Notes under the pieces: model-generated
What the model was told of the DNA's origin: nothing
What the model saw: the letters and a program-made list of their open reading frames with translations, nothing else
Database searches by the model: none
Translations under genes and position numbers: made by a program
Origin: JBIYSM02 sp044759095
Lineage (GTDB): Bacteria; Bacillota; Bacilli; Brevibacillales; Brevibacillaceae
Reading direction: 5' to 3'
Assembly: GCF_044759095.2 (NCBI RefSeq)
Contig: NZ_JBIYSM020000025.1
Coordinates: 1 to 63,607, forward strand
DNA: 63,607 bases
In this document: in pieces, positions 33,896 to 41,843 of the stretch
Layout of the letters: the number at the start of each line of letters is the position of its first letter
Numbering within the stretch: the first letter of the stretch is position 1

Positions 33896-35301
33896 TCTGG
33901 GATAAACTGAACGAAGAATGCGGCGTATTCGGCATCTACAACCACAAGGACGCGTCCCAGTTGACCTATCTGGGATTGCACGCCTTGCAGCATCGCGGTC
34001 AGGAGAGCGCAGGCATCTGCGCCTCCGACGGCGAGAAGTGGTATAAGCACCGCGGCATGGGTCTTGTATCGGAAGCGTTTGGCAGAGGAGATCTGGAGAA
34101 GTTTCGCGGCCACATTGCCATCGGCCATACCCGTTACACCACTGCCGGCTCCAGCAAGATCGAGAACGCGCAGCCGCTTTTCTTTCGCTACGCTCACGGC
34201 AGCATGGCTGTCGCTCACAACGGCAATCTGGTGAACGCCAGCGTCCTTAGAAAGGAGCTCGAAGCGAAAGGCTCCATTTTCCAGACAACCAGCGATACGG
34301 AAGTCATTGCCCACTTGATCGCCCGGGCGAAGAGCCGTGATCTGGCGGAGGCGGTGAAGGAAGCGCTGCAGCACATCAAAGGGGCGTACGCCCTGCTCGT
34401 GATGAACGAGCGCCAGCTGGTGATCACGCTCGATCCCAACGGACTGCGCCCGCTTTCCCTGGGACGTCTGGGAGACGCGATCTGCGTGGCTTCGGAGACT
34501 TGTGCCTTTGACATCATTGGCGCAGAGTACTGGCGTGACGTACAGCCGGGCGAGCTGATCGTCATTGACGCAGACGGCATTTTTGAAAGGAAACACTCCG
34601 AAAACACGCAGCGCTCCATTTGCACCTTTGAGTACATCTACTTCGCCCGTCCTGACAGCGACATTGACGGGATCAACGTTCATATGGCCCGCAAGCGTCT
34701 GGGCAAACAGCTGGCCCTGGAAGCGCCGATTGAGGCGGACGTGGTCACGGGAGTACCTGACTCCAGCATTTCCGCGGCAATCGGGTTTGCGGAAGCGACC
34801 GGCATTCCATACGAAATCGGCCTGATCAAAAACCGATATGTCGGCCGTACGTTTATCCAGCCGACGCAGGAGCTGCGCGAACGCGCCGTACACCTGAAGC
34901 TGTCCGCCGTGCGCAAGGTAGTGGATGGCAAACGCGTCGTGATGATCGACGACTCGATTGTCCGCGGCACCACCAGCAACCGCATTGTGCGCATGCTGCG
35001 CGAGGCGGGGGCAAAGGAAGTGCATGTACGCGTAAGTTCGCCGCCGGTCAAGAACCCGTGCTTCTACGGCATCGACACGTCGACGCGGGACGAACTGATC
35101 GCCTCCACCAAGACGGTGGAAGAAATTCGCCGCATTATCGGTGCGGATTCGCTCGCCTTTTTGTCCATAGAAGGGATGCTGGAAGCAATCGGCCGCGCCG
35201 ACACCGCTCCAAACAAGGGGCACTGCCTGGCTTGCTTCACCGGCCAGTATCCGACGGAAATCGAATTTGAGGCAGCACTGCCGGCCTATAAGTGCGAGTA
35301 G
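33880..35301 (+). CDS. purF: Amidophosphoribosyltransferase
   Basis: Committed step of the pathway: PRPP plus glutamine to phosphoribosylamine. 473 aa with a short propeptide ending before the catalytic Cys14 (NEE-CGVFGIY), as in the Bacillus enzyme whose propeptide is removed. The PRPP site VVMIDDSIVRGTTSNR is near 350. The four iron-sulphur cysteines appear retained (RSICTFEY, KNPCFYG and GHCLACF). I prefer ATG 33880 (AAGGA 9 bp upstream). ATG 33892, overlapping the purL stop as ATGA, is possible but would leave a nine-residue propeptide. Confidence 0.96.
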   Translation: MFDRMIWDKLNEECGVFGIYNHKDASQLTYLGLHALQHRGQESAGICASDGEKWYKHRGMGLVSEAFGRGDLEKFRGHIAIGHTRYTTAGSSKIENAQPLFFRYAHGSMAVAHNGNLVNASVLRKELEAKGSIFQTTSDTEVIAHLIARAKSRDLAEAVKEALQHIKGAYALLVMNERQLVITLDPNGLRPLSLGRLGDAICVASETCAFDIIGAEYWRDVQPGELIVIDADGIFERKHSENTQRSICTFEYIYFARPDSDIDGINVHMARKRLGKQLALEAPIEADVVTGVPDSSISAAIGFAEATGIPYEIGLIKNRYVGRTFIQPTQELRERAVHLKLSAVRKVVDGKRVVMIDDSIVRGTTSNRIVRMLREAGAKEVHVRVSSPPVKNPCFYGIDTSTRDELIASTKTVEEIRRIIGADSLAFLSIEGMLEAIGRADTAPNKGHCLACFTGQYPTEIEFEAALPAYKCE

Positions 35302-35314
35302 GAGGGGAGTAATC

Positions 35315-36352
35315 ATGAGCGAAGCATACAAACAAGCAGGCGTCGACATCGAAGCGGGGAACGAAGCGGTTGAGCGCATGAAAAAACACGTGAAGCGCAC
35401 GTTCCGCCCCGAGGTGTTGACCGATCTCGGCGGATTTGGCGCCCTGTTTCGCCTGGATACCAGCAAGTATCAAAAGCCGGTGCTCGTCTCCGGTACGGAT
35501 GGTGTCGGCACCAAGCTGAAGCTGGCATTTGCCATGGACAAACACGACACCATCGGGATTGACGCGGTGGCCATGTGCGTCAACGACGTCGTGGTGCAGG
35601 GGGCGGAACCGCTCTTTTTCCTCGACTATCTCGCATGTGACAAGGTCATACCGGAAAAGATCGAGGCGATTGTCAAGGGGATCGCGGCCGGCTGCTCGCA
35701 GGCCGGCTGCTCGCTGATCGGCGGTGAGACCGCGGAAATGCCGGGCATGTACGCTGATGGAGAGTACGACATCGCCGGTTTTACCGTCGGCGTGGCCGAT
35801 GAAAGCAAGCTGATCACCGGAGCCAGTGTCGCTCCCGGCGACGTGCTGATCGGTATCGCTTCCAGCGGCGTTCACAGCAATGGCTTTTCGCTCGTGCGCA
35901 AAGTGCTGCTGGCGGATCGCGGCATGGAGCTTGATCAGCATGTAGAGGCACTTGGCAAAACGCTTGGCGAAGAACTGCTGACCCCAACCAAAATCTACGT
36001 CAAACCGATTCTGTCCCTTCTTGAGTCCCATGAAATCAAGGCGATGGCTCACATCACCGGAGGCGGCTTCACGGAGAACATCCCGCGTGTGCTGCCGGAA
36101 GGGACACAGGCCGTTATCGACATGGGAACGTGGCCGGTCCTCCCGATCTTCACGCTGGTACAGGAGCAGGGCGGGCTTGCTGCTTCCGACATGTACCGGA
36201 CGTTTAACATGGGGATCGGCATGGTGCTGGTTGTGAAGCAGGATGATGCCGTTGGCGTGATCGAGAAGCTGCAGGAGCTGGGAGAACAGCCGTACCTGAT
36301 CGGCCAGATCCAGGCTGGCGAACGAAAGGTCGTATACAACGGGGTGAAATGA
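35315..36352 (+). CDS. purM: Phosphoribosylformylglycinamidine cyclo-ligase (AIR synthase)
   Basis: Closes the imidazole ring of FGAM with ATP to give AIR. 345 aa, family length. Recognisable blocks are YKQAGVDIEAGNEAVERMK at the N-terminus, LVSGTDGVGTKLKLA (about 55-69) and GGETAEMPGMY near 137. The start is ATG 35315 with GGAGGGGAGTAATC; the open frame extends into purF but lacks a better start. It overlaps purN by 4 bp. Confidence 0.97.
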   Translation: MSEAYKQAGVDIEAGNEAVERMKKHVKRTFRPEVLTDLGGFGALFRLDTSKYQKPVLVSGTDGVGTKLKLAFAMDKHDTIGIDAVAMCVNDVVVQGAEPLFFLDYLACDKVIPEKIEAIVKGIAAGCSQAGCSLIGGETAEMPGMYADGEYDIAGFTVGVADESKLITGASVAPGDVLIGIASSGVHSNGFSLVRKVLLADRGMELDQHVEALGKTLGEELLTPTKIYVKPILSLLESHEIKAMAHITGGGFTENIPRVLPEGTQAVIDMGTWPVLPIFTLVQEQGGLAASDMYRTFNMGIGMVLVVKQDDAVGVIEKLQELGEQPYLIGQIQAGERKVVYNGVK

Positions 36353-36969
36353 TGAAACGCATAGCGGTATTCGCCTCGGGCAGCGGTTCCAATTTTGAGG
36401 CAATCGTAGAGGCGACACGCGTCGGTCGTCTTGTCGATACGGAGGTAGCATTGCTGGTCTGCGACAAACCCGGTGCCCAAGTGCTGGAGCGGTCTGACCG
36501 TCTGGGGATCGAAGCGTTTGTGTTCGATCCGAAGGACTATCCCGACAAAGCCGCCTTTGAAAAAGAAATCGCAGCGCAGTTGCAGCAGCGTGACGTTTCT
36601 TTGGTCGTGCTGGCCGGCTACATGCGGCTTTTGGGTTCGGTCATGCTGTCTGCCTTCGAGGGACAGATCATCAACCTGCATCCGTCTCTTCTGCCCGCAT
36701 TCCCGGGTAGGGACGCCATTGGACAGGCGCTGACCTACGGAGTGAAAGTGACGGGCGTTACCGTTCACTTCGTTGATTCGGGGCTGGACACCGGGCCCAT
36801 CATTGCGCAGGTGCCTGTGCCGGTGGAAGAGGGCGATACGGCGGAAAGCCTCGGTGCCCGTATCCATCAGGTGGAACACGGGCTGCTCGTAGACGTGATC
36901 GGGCGGGTTCTTTCCGGTCGTGTTACACTCGAGGGGCGCATTGTTCATCTATTACAGGCAAAAAGCTGA
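36349..36969 (+). CDS. purN: Phosphoribosylglycinamide formyltransferase
   Basis: Transfers formyl from 10-formyl-THF to GAR. 206 aa with the N-terminal ASGSGSNFEAIVE, the catalytic INLHPSLLPAFPG block (Asn and His near 106-108) and HFVDSGLDTGPII. Two adjacent ATG codons (36349, 36352) are possible starts. A terminator follows at once, so purH and purD are not read from this unit by default, unlike in B. subtilis. Confidence 0.96.
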   Translation: MMKRIAVFASGSGSNFEAIVEATRVGRLVDTEVALLVCDKPGAQVLERSDRLGIEAFVFDPKDYPDKAAFEKEIAAQLQQRDVSLVVLAGYMRLLGSVMLSAFEGQIINLHPSLLPAFPGRDAIGQALTYGVKVTGVTVHFVDSGLDTGPIIAQVPVPVEEGDTAESLGARIHQVEHGLLVDVIGRVLSGRVTLEGRIVHLLQAKS

Positions 36970-36991
36970 CACTTGATCGTGCCAGCTTTTG
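36960..36991. terminator. Bidirectional terminator after purN
   Basis: AAAAAGCTG(A)CAC pairs with GTG(C)CAGCTTTT, overlapping the purN stop codon. Read on the minus strand it ends in TTTTT and also serves the SIMPL gene. Another imperfect inverted repeat (GAGAAA...TTTCTC, about 37001-37029) lies between them. Confidence 0.75.
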
Positions 36992-37047
36992 AGCTTGTTG
37001 AGAAACTGCCACGACAGCCACTTTCTCGAGACCCTGCAAAGCTGCAT

Positions 37048-37659
37048 TTAATGGTAATGATACTTCGCCGTAAGCCGAGCAACGATGGTTACCTCTCCCG
37101 GTTGAATCGGAGTGGGTGTTTCGCGCGCAGTTTGATACAGGATTGGCTGGGGAAAAGGTTGCGTGACTTCTTGAATCTCGAGAGGAACTTCCATTAAAGC
37201 AACTCCCATCGTTTGGGCAAGAGTTTCCGCTTTTCGGAGGCTGTTGTGCAAGGCGAGGGACAGAGCCTGATTATAGAAAACTTCCGGCGCTGAAACCGTT
37301 AGCTGTATGTTTGACACGTAGTTTGCTCCCTGAGCGACCGCTGTGTCAACGATCTTTCCGGAGGAAGCAACCTCATCCGTCGTCACCTGGAGAAGATGTG
37401 TCACTTTGTAACCGCGAAAGACCTGCTTCCCGTCGACGTAATCATATTGCGGTTCCATCCTGAATTCAGATGTTTTGATGTTCTCCCTTTGCACTCCGGA
37501 CATGATCAGGGAATGAACGATACTCGTGATCTTCTCGCTATTTTCTTTTTGAGCATCACTTAGAGTATTCCTTTCGGTAATGACTCCGAGTGTGATGATC
37601 GCGCGATCGGGTGTCACAGCGACCTTTCCTTCTCCCGAAACTGTAATCAACAAAAACAC
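37048..37659 (-). CDS. SIMPL-domain (DUF541) protein
   Basis: About 203 aa made of one SIMPL/DUF541 domain: VSGEGKVAVTPDRAIITLGV at the N-terminus, then the IKTSEFRMEPQYDY and GYKVTHLLQVT strands. SIMPL proteins occur in most bacteria. Some are periplasmic and linked to oxidative stress, but the function is unsettled. No signal peptide is visible. The start is uncertain: GTG 37659 has almost no spacing from AGAGG, and TTG 37653 or 37650 fits better. It lies between purN and purH on the opposite strand. Confidence 0.8.
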   Translation of the reverse strand: MFLLITVSGEGKVAVTPDRAIITLGVITERNTLSDAQKENSEKITSIVHSLIMSGVQRENIKTSEFRMEPQYDYVDGKQVFRGYKVTHLLQVTTDEVASSGKIVDTAVAQGANYVSNIQLTVSAPEVFYNQALSLALHNSLRKAETLAQTMGVALMEVPLEIQEVTQPFPQPILYQTARETPTPIQPGEVTIVARLTAKYHYH

Positions 37660-37812
37660 CTCTATGCTGTCCAGATGTAGTTTCTACTAGATGTATGCCG
37701 GTAGGCTCATGTACGTGTTTCCCGAGCGAAATGCCGGAGCGTATTTGCTCCAAGCAGGACAAGGCTTTTTCTCGACCAGCATCCTGTGCGCGATTGCTGG
37801 TTGTTGGTGCAA

Positions 37813-37840
37813 ACCTTTTTTCTTGCCCCAACATAGAGTA
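37813..37840 (+). promoter_or_regulatory. Sigma-K-like promoter of the SpoVIF-like gene
   Basis: AC, 17 bp, then CATAGAGTA. This matches the mother-cell sigma-K pattern (AC and CATAnnnTA). It is placed so that transcription would begin about 25 bp before the start codon at 37874. Confidence 0.5.
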
Positions 37841-37873
37841 GAAGGAAGGCGGAAAAAGGGAGGTTACTCCACC

Positions 37874-38242
37874 ATGAGCGGTGATTTGATTTCCGATTTG
37901 CTTGACAAGCTGAGCAAAAAGACAGGCAGGGAGTGGACGTTGGCCGACATCATGCGCCTGGCGGAAAAGCTGCCGGAGGACGGCAGCAGGGACATTGACA
38001 AGGTGTTGAACGAGCTGGCCGACATGGGATTGGAAGTTCCGGAGGACACCAAACAGAAAGTGAAGCAGAAGGTGGAAGATGGCCAGCCGTTGTCGCTTGA
38101 TGATTTGGACAGCATCCAACCCAAGCAGGTGAAGGGCAGCGGCAGCCGGAAGTCTGTTAAGGCATCCGGCCCAAAAAAGAAGCAGCCTTCTCTTTGGGAG
38201 CAGCTGAGACAACTGTCTGGAAGAAAAAGAAAAAAGAGGTAG
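37874..38242 (+). CDS. Stage VI sporulation protein F-like small protein
   Basis: 122 aa, charged and soluble. The N-terminal half (DLLDKLSKKTGREWTLADIM and the following helical region, to about residue 75) resembles SpoVIF in pattern: a KKTG motif, a short leucine-containing helix, a basic-acidic turn and a conserved valine-rich helix. The C-terminal 40 residues are lysine/serine rich (KKKQPSLWEQL, ending GRKRKKR). SpoVIF is needed for spore coat assembly and is sigma-K dependent in B. subtilis; a sigma-K-like promoter precedes this gene. The start is ATG 37874 with GGGAGG 9 bp upstream. The frame is open to 37691 but the upstream part has no ribosome site. Assignment is tentative. Confidence 0.55.
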   Translation: MSGDLISDLLDKLSKKTGREWTLADIMRLAEKLPEDGSRDIDKVLNELADMGLEVPEDTKQKVKQKVEDGQPLSLDDLDSIQPKQVKGSGSRKSVKASGPKKKQPSLWEQLRQLSGRKRKKR

Positions 38243-38250
38243 GGAGTACT

Positions 38251-38290
38251 GACAGCCGGGCATCCGTGGATGTGTTGGCTGTTTTTGTTT
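38251..38290 (+). terminator. Terminator after the SpoVIF-like gene
   Basis: ACAGCC and GGCTGT outer arms plus CATCC/GGATG inner arms, followed by TTTTTGTTT. Confidence 0.75.
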
Positions 38291-38301
38291 GGGTGAAAAA
38301 C

Positions 38302-38330
38302 TTGATCATACCGTACAATTATGTTTTAAT
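38302..38330 (+). promoter_or_regulatory. purH promoter
   Basis: TTGATC and TTTAAT with a 17-bp spacer. The arrangement is the same as at purC, with closely similar sequence (TTATGTTTTAATT in both). Confidence 0.65.
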
Positions 38331-38346
38331 TAGTTTGCAATGTTCG
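38312..38346 (+). promoter_or_regulatory. Paired PurBox overlapping the purH promoter
   Basis: CGTACAATTATG and CAATGTTCG half-sites, 35 bp end to end, in the same position relative to the promoter as at purC. Confidence 0.68.
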
Positions 38347-38388
38347 TGTTTTGGTCTACTTTTTTCAAAAAAGTCAGGAGGTTCTAAC

Positions 38389-39936
38389 GTGAGTGTGAAA
38401 AAAGCGCTTATTAGCGTTTCCGACAAGACAGGGCTGATTCCGTTTGCACGCCGTTTGGCTGCCGCCGGCGTAGAAATGATCTCCACGGGAGGAACGGCAA
38501 CCATGCTGAAGGAAGCGGGGATTCCCGTCATCAGCATCTCAGAGGTGACCGGATTTCCGGAAATTTTGGACGGACGCGTCAAAACGCTGCACCCGAACAT
38601 CCACAGCGGACTCTTGGCTGTACGCGACAACGAGGCCCATCAGCAGCAGCTGAGCGAGTTGAACATCGAGCCCATCGATTTGGTTGTCGTCAATCTTTAT
38701 CCTTTTAAACAGACGATTGCGAAGCCGGACGTAACCTTCGCAGAAGCGATCGAAAATATTGATATCGGCGGTCCCGCCATGCTCCGCGCAGCCGCCAAAA
38801 ACCATCAGTTTGTCACCGTAGTGGTCGATTCTGCCGACTATGAAGCAGTGGCCAACGAGATCGAAACGAATGGCGATACCACGCTGGAGACTCGCCGCCG
38901 CTTGGCCGCCAAGGTATTCCGTCACACGGCCGCCTATGACGCGCTTATCTCGCGCTATCTCAGCGAACAGGTAGGGGAGCTGATGCCAGAAAGCTTTACC
39001 GTCACATACGAAAAGGCGCAGGACCTGCGCTACGGGGAAAATCCTCACCAACGCGCGGCCTTTTACCGGGAGCCGCTTGCTGTAGAAGCAAGCATCGCTT
39101 ACGCCGAACAGCTCCACGGCAAAGAGCTTTCCTACAATAACATCAATGATGCAGACGCCGCCCTGGCGATCGTGCAGGAATTCTCCGAACCGGCCGTCGT
39201 AGCGGTCAAGCACTCCAATCCGTGCGGAGTTGGCATTGGCGAGGATATTTTTGAGGCGTATAAAAAGGCATACGAAGCAGATCCCGTCTCCATCTTCGGG
39301 GGAATTGTTGCCGCCAACCGCACCATCGACAAGGAAACGGCTCTGATGATGAAAGAAACCTTCCTGGAGATCATTCTGGCTCCTGACTTTACAGATGAGG
39401 CACTAGCGGTCCTTAAGGAAAAGAAAAACCTGCGCCTGCTCCGCATTCCGATGGGCGACGCCCAGGCGACTGCAAAGAACGCGTTCCGTATCGCACCTGT
39501 GGTGGGCGGCGCCCTGGTACAGGACTACGATCTCAAACAGCTCGGGGATGACGAGATCCAGGTGGTAACCGAACGCCAGCCAAGCGCGGAAGAACTGGCG
39601 CAGCTCAAGTTCGCCTGGAAAGTGGTGAAACACGTCAAGTCCAACGCCATTGTGCTGGCCAAGGACAACATGACCATCGGCGTAGGTGCAGGCCAAATGA
39701 ATCGCGTCGGAGCAGCCAACATCGCGATTGAACAAGCCGGGGAAAAAGCGAAGGGGGCCGTGCTCGCTTCCGACGCCTTTTTCCCAATGCCGGACACGGT
39801 AGAAGCGGCGGCAAAGGCAGGGATCACGGCGATCATTCAGCCGGGCGGCTCCGTTCGCGATCAGGATTCCATCGACGCTTGCAACCGCTGCGGAATAGCC
39901 ATGATCTTTACCGGAACCCGTCATTTCAAACACTAA
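38389..39936 (+). CDS. purH: Bifunctional AICAR transformylase / IMP cyclohydrolase
   Basis: Last two steps to IMP. 515 aa. The N-terminal cyclohydrolase (MGS-like fold) contains KALISVSDKTG and STGGTATML (about 4-40). The C-terminal transformylase contains YGENPHQRAAFY (about 205-216), VKHSNPCGVG and the end block DQDSIDACNRCGIAMIFTGTRHF. The start is GTG 38389 with AGGAGG 8 bp upstream; the frame remains open further upstream through the promoter, which I exclude. It leads the third pur unit with purD. Confidence 0.97.
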   Translation: MSVKKALISVSDKTGLIPFARRLAAAGVEMISTGGTATMLKEAGIPVISISEVTGFPEILDGRVKTLHPNIHSGLLAVRDNEAHQQQLSELNIEPIDLVVVNLYPFKQTIAKPDVTFAEAIENIDIGGPAMLRAAAKNHQFVTVVVDSADYEAVANEIETNGDTTLETRRRLAAKVFRHTAAYDALISRYLSEQVGELMPESFTVTYEKAQDLRYGENPHQRAAFYREPLAVEASIAYAEQLHGKELSYNNINDADAALAIVQEFSEPAVVAVKHSNPCGVGIGEDIFEAYKKAYEADPVSIFGGIVAANRTIDKETALMMKETFLEIILAPDFTDEALAVLKEKKNLRLLRIPMGDAQATAKNAFRIAPVVGGALVQDYDLKQLGDDEIQVVTERQPSAEELAQLKFAWKVVKHVKSNAIVLAKDNMTIGVGAGQMNRVGAANIAIEQAGEKAKGAVLASDAFFPMPDTVEAAAKAGITAIIQPGGSVRDQDSIDACNRCGIAMIFTGTRHFKH

Positions 39937-39937
39937 A

Positions 39938-39985
39938 ATACCCACCGAACGACAGCTAACGCGCCTGTTCGGCGGGGCCCAATAG
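39938..39985 (-). repeat. Stem-loop element, copy B (inverted)
   Basis: On the minus strand it reads GGGCCCCGCCGAAC, a loop with GCGTTAGCT, then GTTCGGTGGGTATTTT. The stem CCCGCCGAAC/GTTCGGTGGG has ten pairs. Compared with copy A (15233-15281), the flanking blocks and loop are conserved, while the inner stem pairs differ in a compensating way (CGGC/GCCG versus GAAC/GTTC). It lies between purH and purD. Confidence 0.6.
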
Positions 39986-40010
39986 CACACATCATCAGGA
40001 GGTAGTGCGG

Positions 40011-41282
40011 ATGAACGTATTCGTAATCGGCAGCGGAGGCCGTGAGCATGCCATCGTTTGGAAGCTGGCGCAAAGCCCGAAAGTAAAGAAAATCTACTGT
40101 GCCCCTGGCAACGGCGGTACGGCCGAGCTGGCTCAAAACGTACCAATTCCGATCGATGACTTTGCCGCGCTGGCCCAGTTCGTCAAAGACGAGGGGATCG
40201 ACCTGACAGTGGTGGGGCCGGAAGAGCCGCTTTTGGCCGGTATTGTCGATTTCTTTTCCCAACGCAGCCTGCCGATTTTCGGACCATCGGCGACTGCCGC
40301 CAAAATCGAGGGAAGCAAGTGCTTTGCCAAAAATCTGATGACGCGCTACAACATTCCGACCGCGCGCTACGAGTCGTTTATCGATTATCCGTCTGCTCTC
40401 GCCTACGTACGAGAGCAGGGAGCACCGATCGTCGTAAAAGCGGACGGCCTGGCTGCCGGGAAAGGCGTGGTCGTGGCGGAAACGCTGGAAGAGGCGGAAG
40501 AGGCGCTGTACCACATCATGCAGGAAGGCGCATTCGGTCAGGCGGGGGCGCGTGTCGTGATCGAAGAGTGCATGCGCGGAGAGGAGCTGACGCTGCTGTC
40601 GTTCGTGGACGGTGAAACAGTGAAGCCGATGATTACCTCGCAGGATCACAAGCGCGTTTTTGACGGAGACAAAGGGCCGAATACCGGCGGCATGGGCACC
40701 TATGCCCCTGTGCCGCACATGTCTGCCGAGCTTGTGGAAGAAATCGTGGAGAAGATTGTCAAGCCGATCGCAAAAGGGATGGCGCAAGACGGTATCCCGT
40801 TTAAAGGCGTCCTTTACACGGGGCTGATGATTACAGCGGAAGGGCCGAAAGTAGTGGAGTTTAACGCCCGTTTCGGAGACCCGGAAACACAAGTGGTCCT
40901 GCCGCTTTTGGAGACGGATTTGGTCGATATATTTGTGGCTACGGTAAACGGCGAACTGGCTGACGTAGACGTCAAGTGGAAAGAGGGAAGTGCCGTTTGC
41001 GTCGTGATGGCAGCTCCTGGCTACCCCGGTGATTATCCGAAAGGACAGCCGATTTCCGGGCTGGATCAACTCCAGCAGGGTGCCACTGTATTCCACGCCG
41101 GAACGAAGCGGACGGAAGAAGGCATCGTTACCAGCGGAGGACGCGTGCTGGGTGTCACCGGTACGGGAAAAACTCTTGCCGAGGCTCGCGAAGCTGCTTA
41201 TGCGAGCGTCCGCTCCATTCATTTTGACGGTGCCCATTATCGCCGTGATATCGCCGACAAGGCTTTCCGACACACGAAATAA
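40011..41282 (+). CDS. purD: Phosphoribosylamine-glycine ligase
   Basis: ATP-grasp enzyme making GAR from phosphoribosylamine and glycine. 423 aa. N-terminal VIGSGGREHAIVWKL (about 4-18), then VKADGLAAGKGVVVA (ATP-grasp, about 142-156) and GVLYTGLMIT with VVEFNARFGDPETQVVLP. ATG 40011 has AGGAGG 8 bp upstream; the GTG at 40005 is too close to that site. Last gene of the third pur unit. Confidence 0.97.
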   Translation: MNVFVIGSGGREHAIVWKLAQSPKVKKIYCAPGNGGTAELAQNVPIPIDDFAALAQFVKDEGIDLTVVGPEEPLLAGIVDFFSQRSLPIFGPSATAAKIEGSKCFAKNLMTRYNIPTARYESFIDYPSALAYVREQGAPIVVKADGLAAGKGVVVAETLEEAEEALYHIMQEGAFGQAGARVVIEECMRGEELTLLSFVDGETVKPMITSQDHKRVFDGDKGPNTGGMGTYAPVPHMSAELVEEIVEKIVKPIAKGMAQDGIPFKGVLYTGLMITAEGPKVVEFNARFGDPETQVVLPLLETDLVDIFVATVNGELADVDVKWKEGSAVCVVMAAPGYPGDYPKGQPISGLDQLQQGATVFHAGTKRTEEGIVTSGGRVLGVTGTGKTLAEAREAAYASVRSIHFDGAHYRRDIADKAFRHTK

Positions 41283-41307
41283 CCGCAAACAAGACTGTCA
41301 GCCGAAA

Positions 41308-41352
41308 AAAAGGGAGATCTCCTGCCTATTGGCGGTATCTCCCTTTCTTTTT
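41308..41352. terminator. Terminator after purD
   Basis: AAAGGGAGAT pairs with ATCTCCCTTT, followed by CTTTTT. It overlaps the 3' end of the small minus-strand membrane protein gene. Confidence 0.82.
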
Positions 41353-41460
41353 GCCTGAAATGTAGATGAAATATGCCATCGCGCCGACTGTTCCGATGGC
41401 GAGCAGCAATACAAAGGCATTGTGGGAAAACCACTCATACCAGGGCGTTCCGTACGCCAT
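41326..41460 (-). CDS. 44-residue single-span membrane protein
   Basis: A short reading frame on the minus strand encodes 44 aa. It has a polar N-terminus (MAYGTPWYEWFSHN), one hydrophobic helix of about 20 residues (AFVLLLAIGTVGAMAYFIYI), and a basic tail (SGKKKGRYRQ). It has an excellent AGGAGGTGG site 4-5 bp before ATG, beginning at the stop codon of the DUF2892 gene. That arrangement implies translational coupling with it. No known family was recognised. Small, positively charged, single-helix proteins of this kind often act as accessory subunits of membrane complexes, but nothing here proves that. Confidence 0.65.
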   Translation of the reverse strand: MAYGTPWYEWFSHNAFVLLLAIGTVGAMAYFIYISGKKKGRYRQ

Positions 41461-41471
41461 TGCTCCACCTC

Positions 41472-41843
41472 CTAGGAGTACGTAGGATACAAGTGCTCAT
41501 CTCGGCTGTACGAATCAGAAGGCTCGCCCGGTTTTGCCGGTGACGCCTGTTTACCTGCCTGCTTTGGTTGTTGCGCCGCTTGTCTCCCCGCCTCCATCAT
41601 TCCTTCCGCCATATTGCCCATCATTGCGTTTACGCCTGCCTTCGTGACCGTGTTGGATCCGAAGGCATACAGCATCGGGCAAAAACGGGTAATCCCTTCC
41701 GCCACTTTCATGGCAGACATCGTCATTAAAAACCAGGGTGCACGGCGAGGTTTTCGGCTCATTTTGCCGATCCCGTAAGCCAATCCCAACAACCCAAGGG
41801 TAATTCGAATGGTCGCGTCGACGGTTCCGACGTTTTTTCGCAT
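41472..41843 (-). CDS. DUF2892 membrane protein
   Basis: 123 aa. The first 70 residues match the YgaP-like transmembrane DUF2892 domain: NVGTVDATIRITLGLLGLAYG, a second hydrophobic stretch APWFLMTMSAMKVAEGI, and the cysteine-containing ITRFCPMLYAFGSNT. The rest is a flexible tail rich in Ala, Gln, Pro and Ser. Function is unknown. In rhodanese fusions this domain anchors a sulphur-transfer enzyme, and no rhodanese is present here. Start ATG with AGGAGG 8 bp upstream. Operon with the 44-aa protein. Confidence 0.78.
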   Translation of the reverse strand: MRKNVGTVDATIRITLGLLGLAYGIGKMSRKPRRAPWFLMTMSAMKVAEGITRFCPMLYAFGSNTVTKAGVNAMMGNMAEGMMEAGRQAAQQPKQAGKQASPAKPGEPSDSYSRDEHLYPTYS

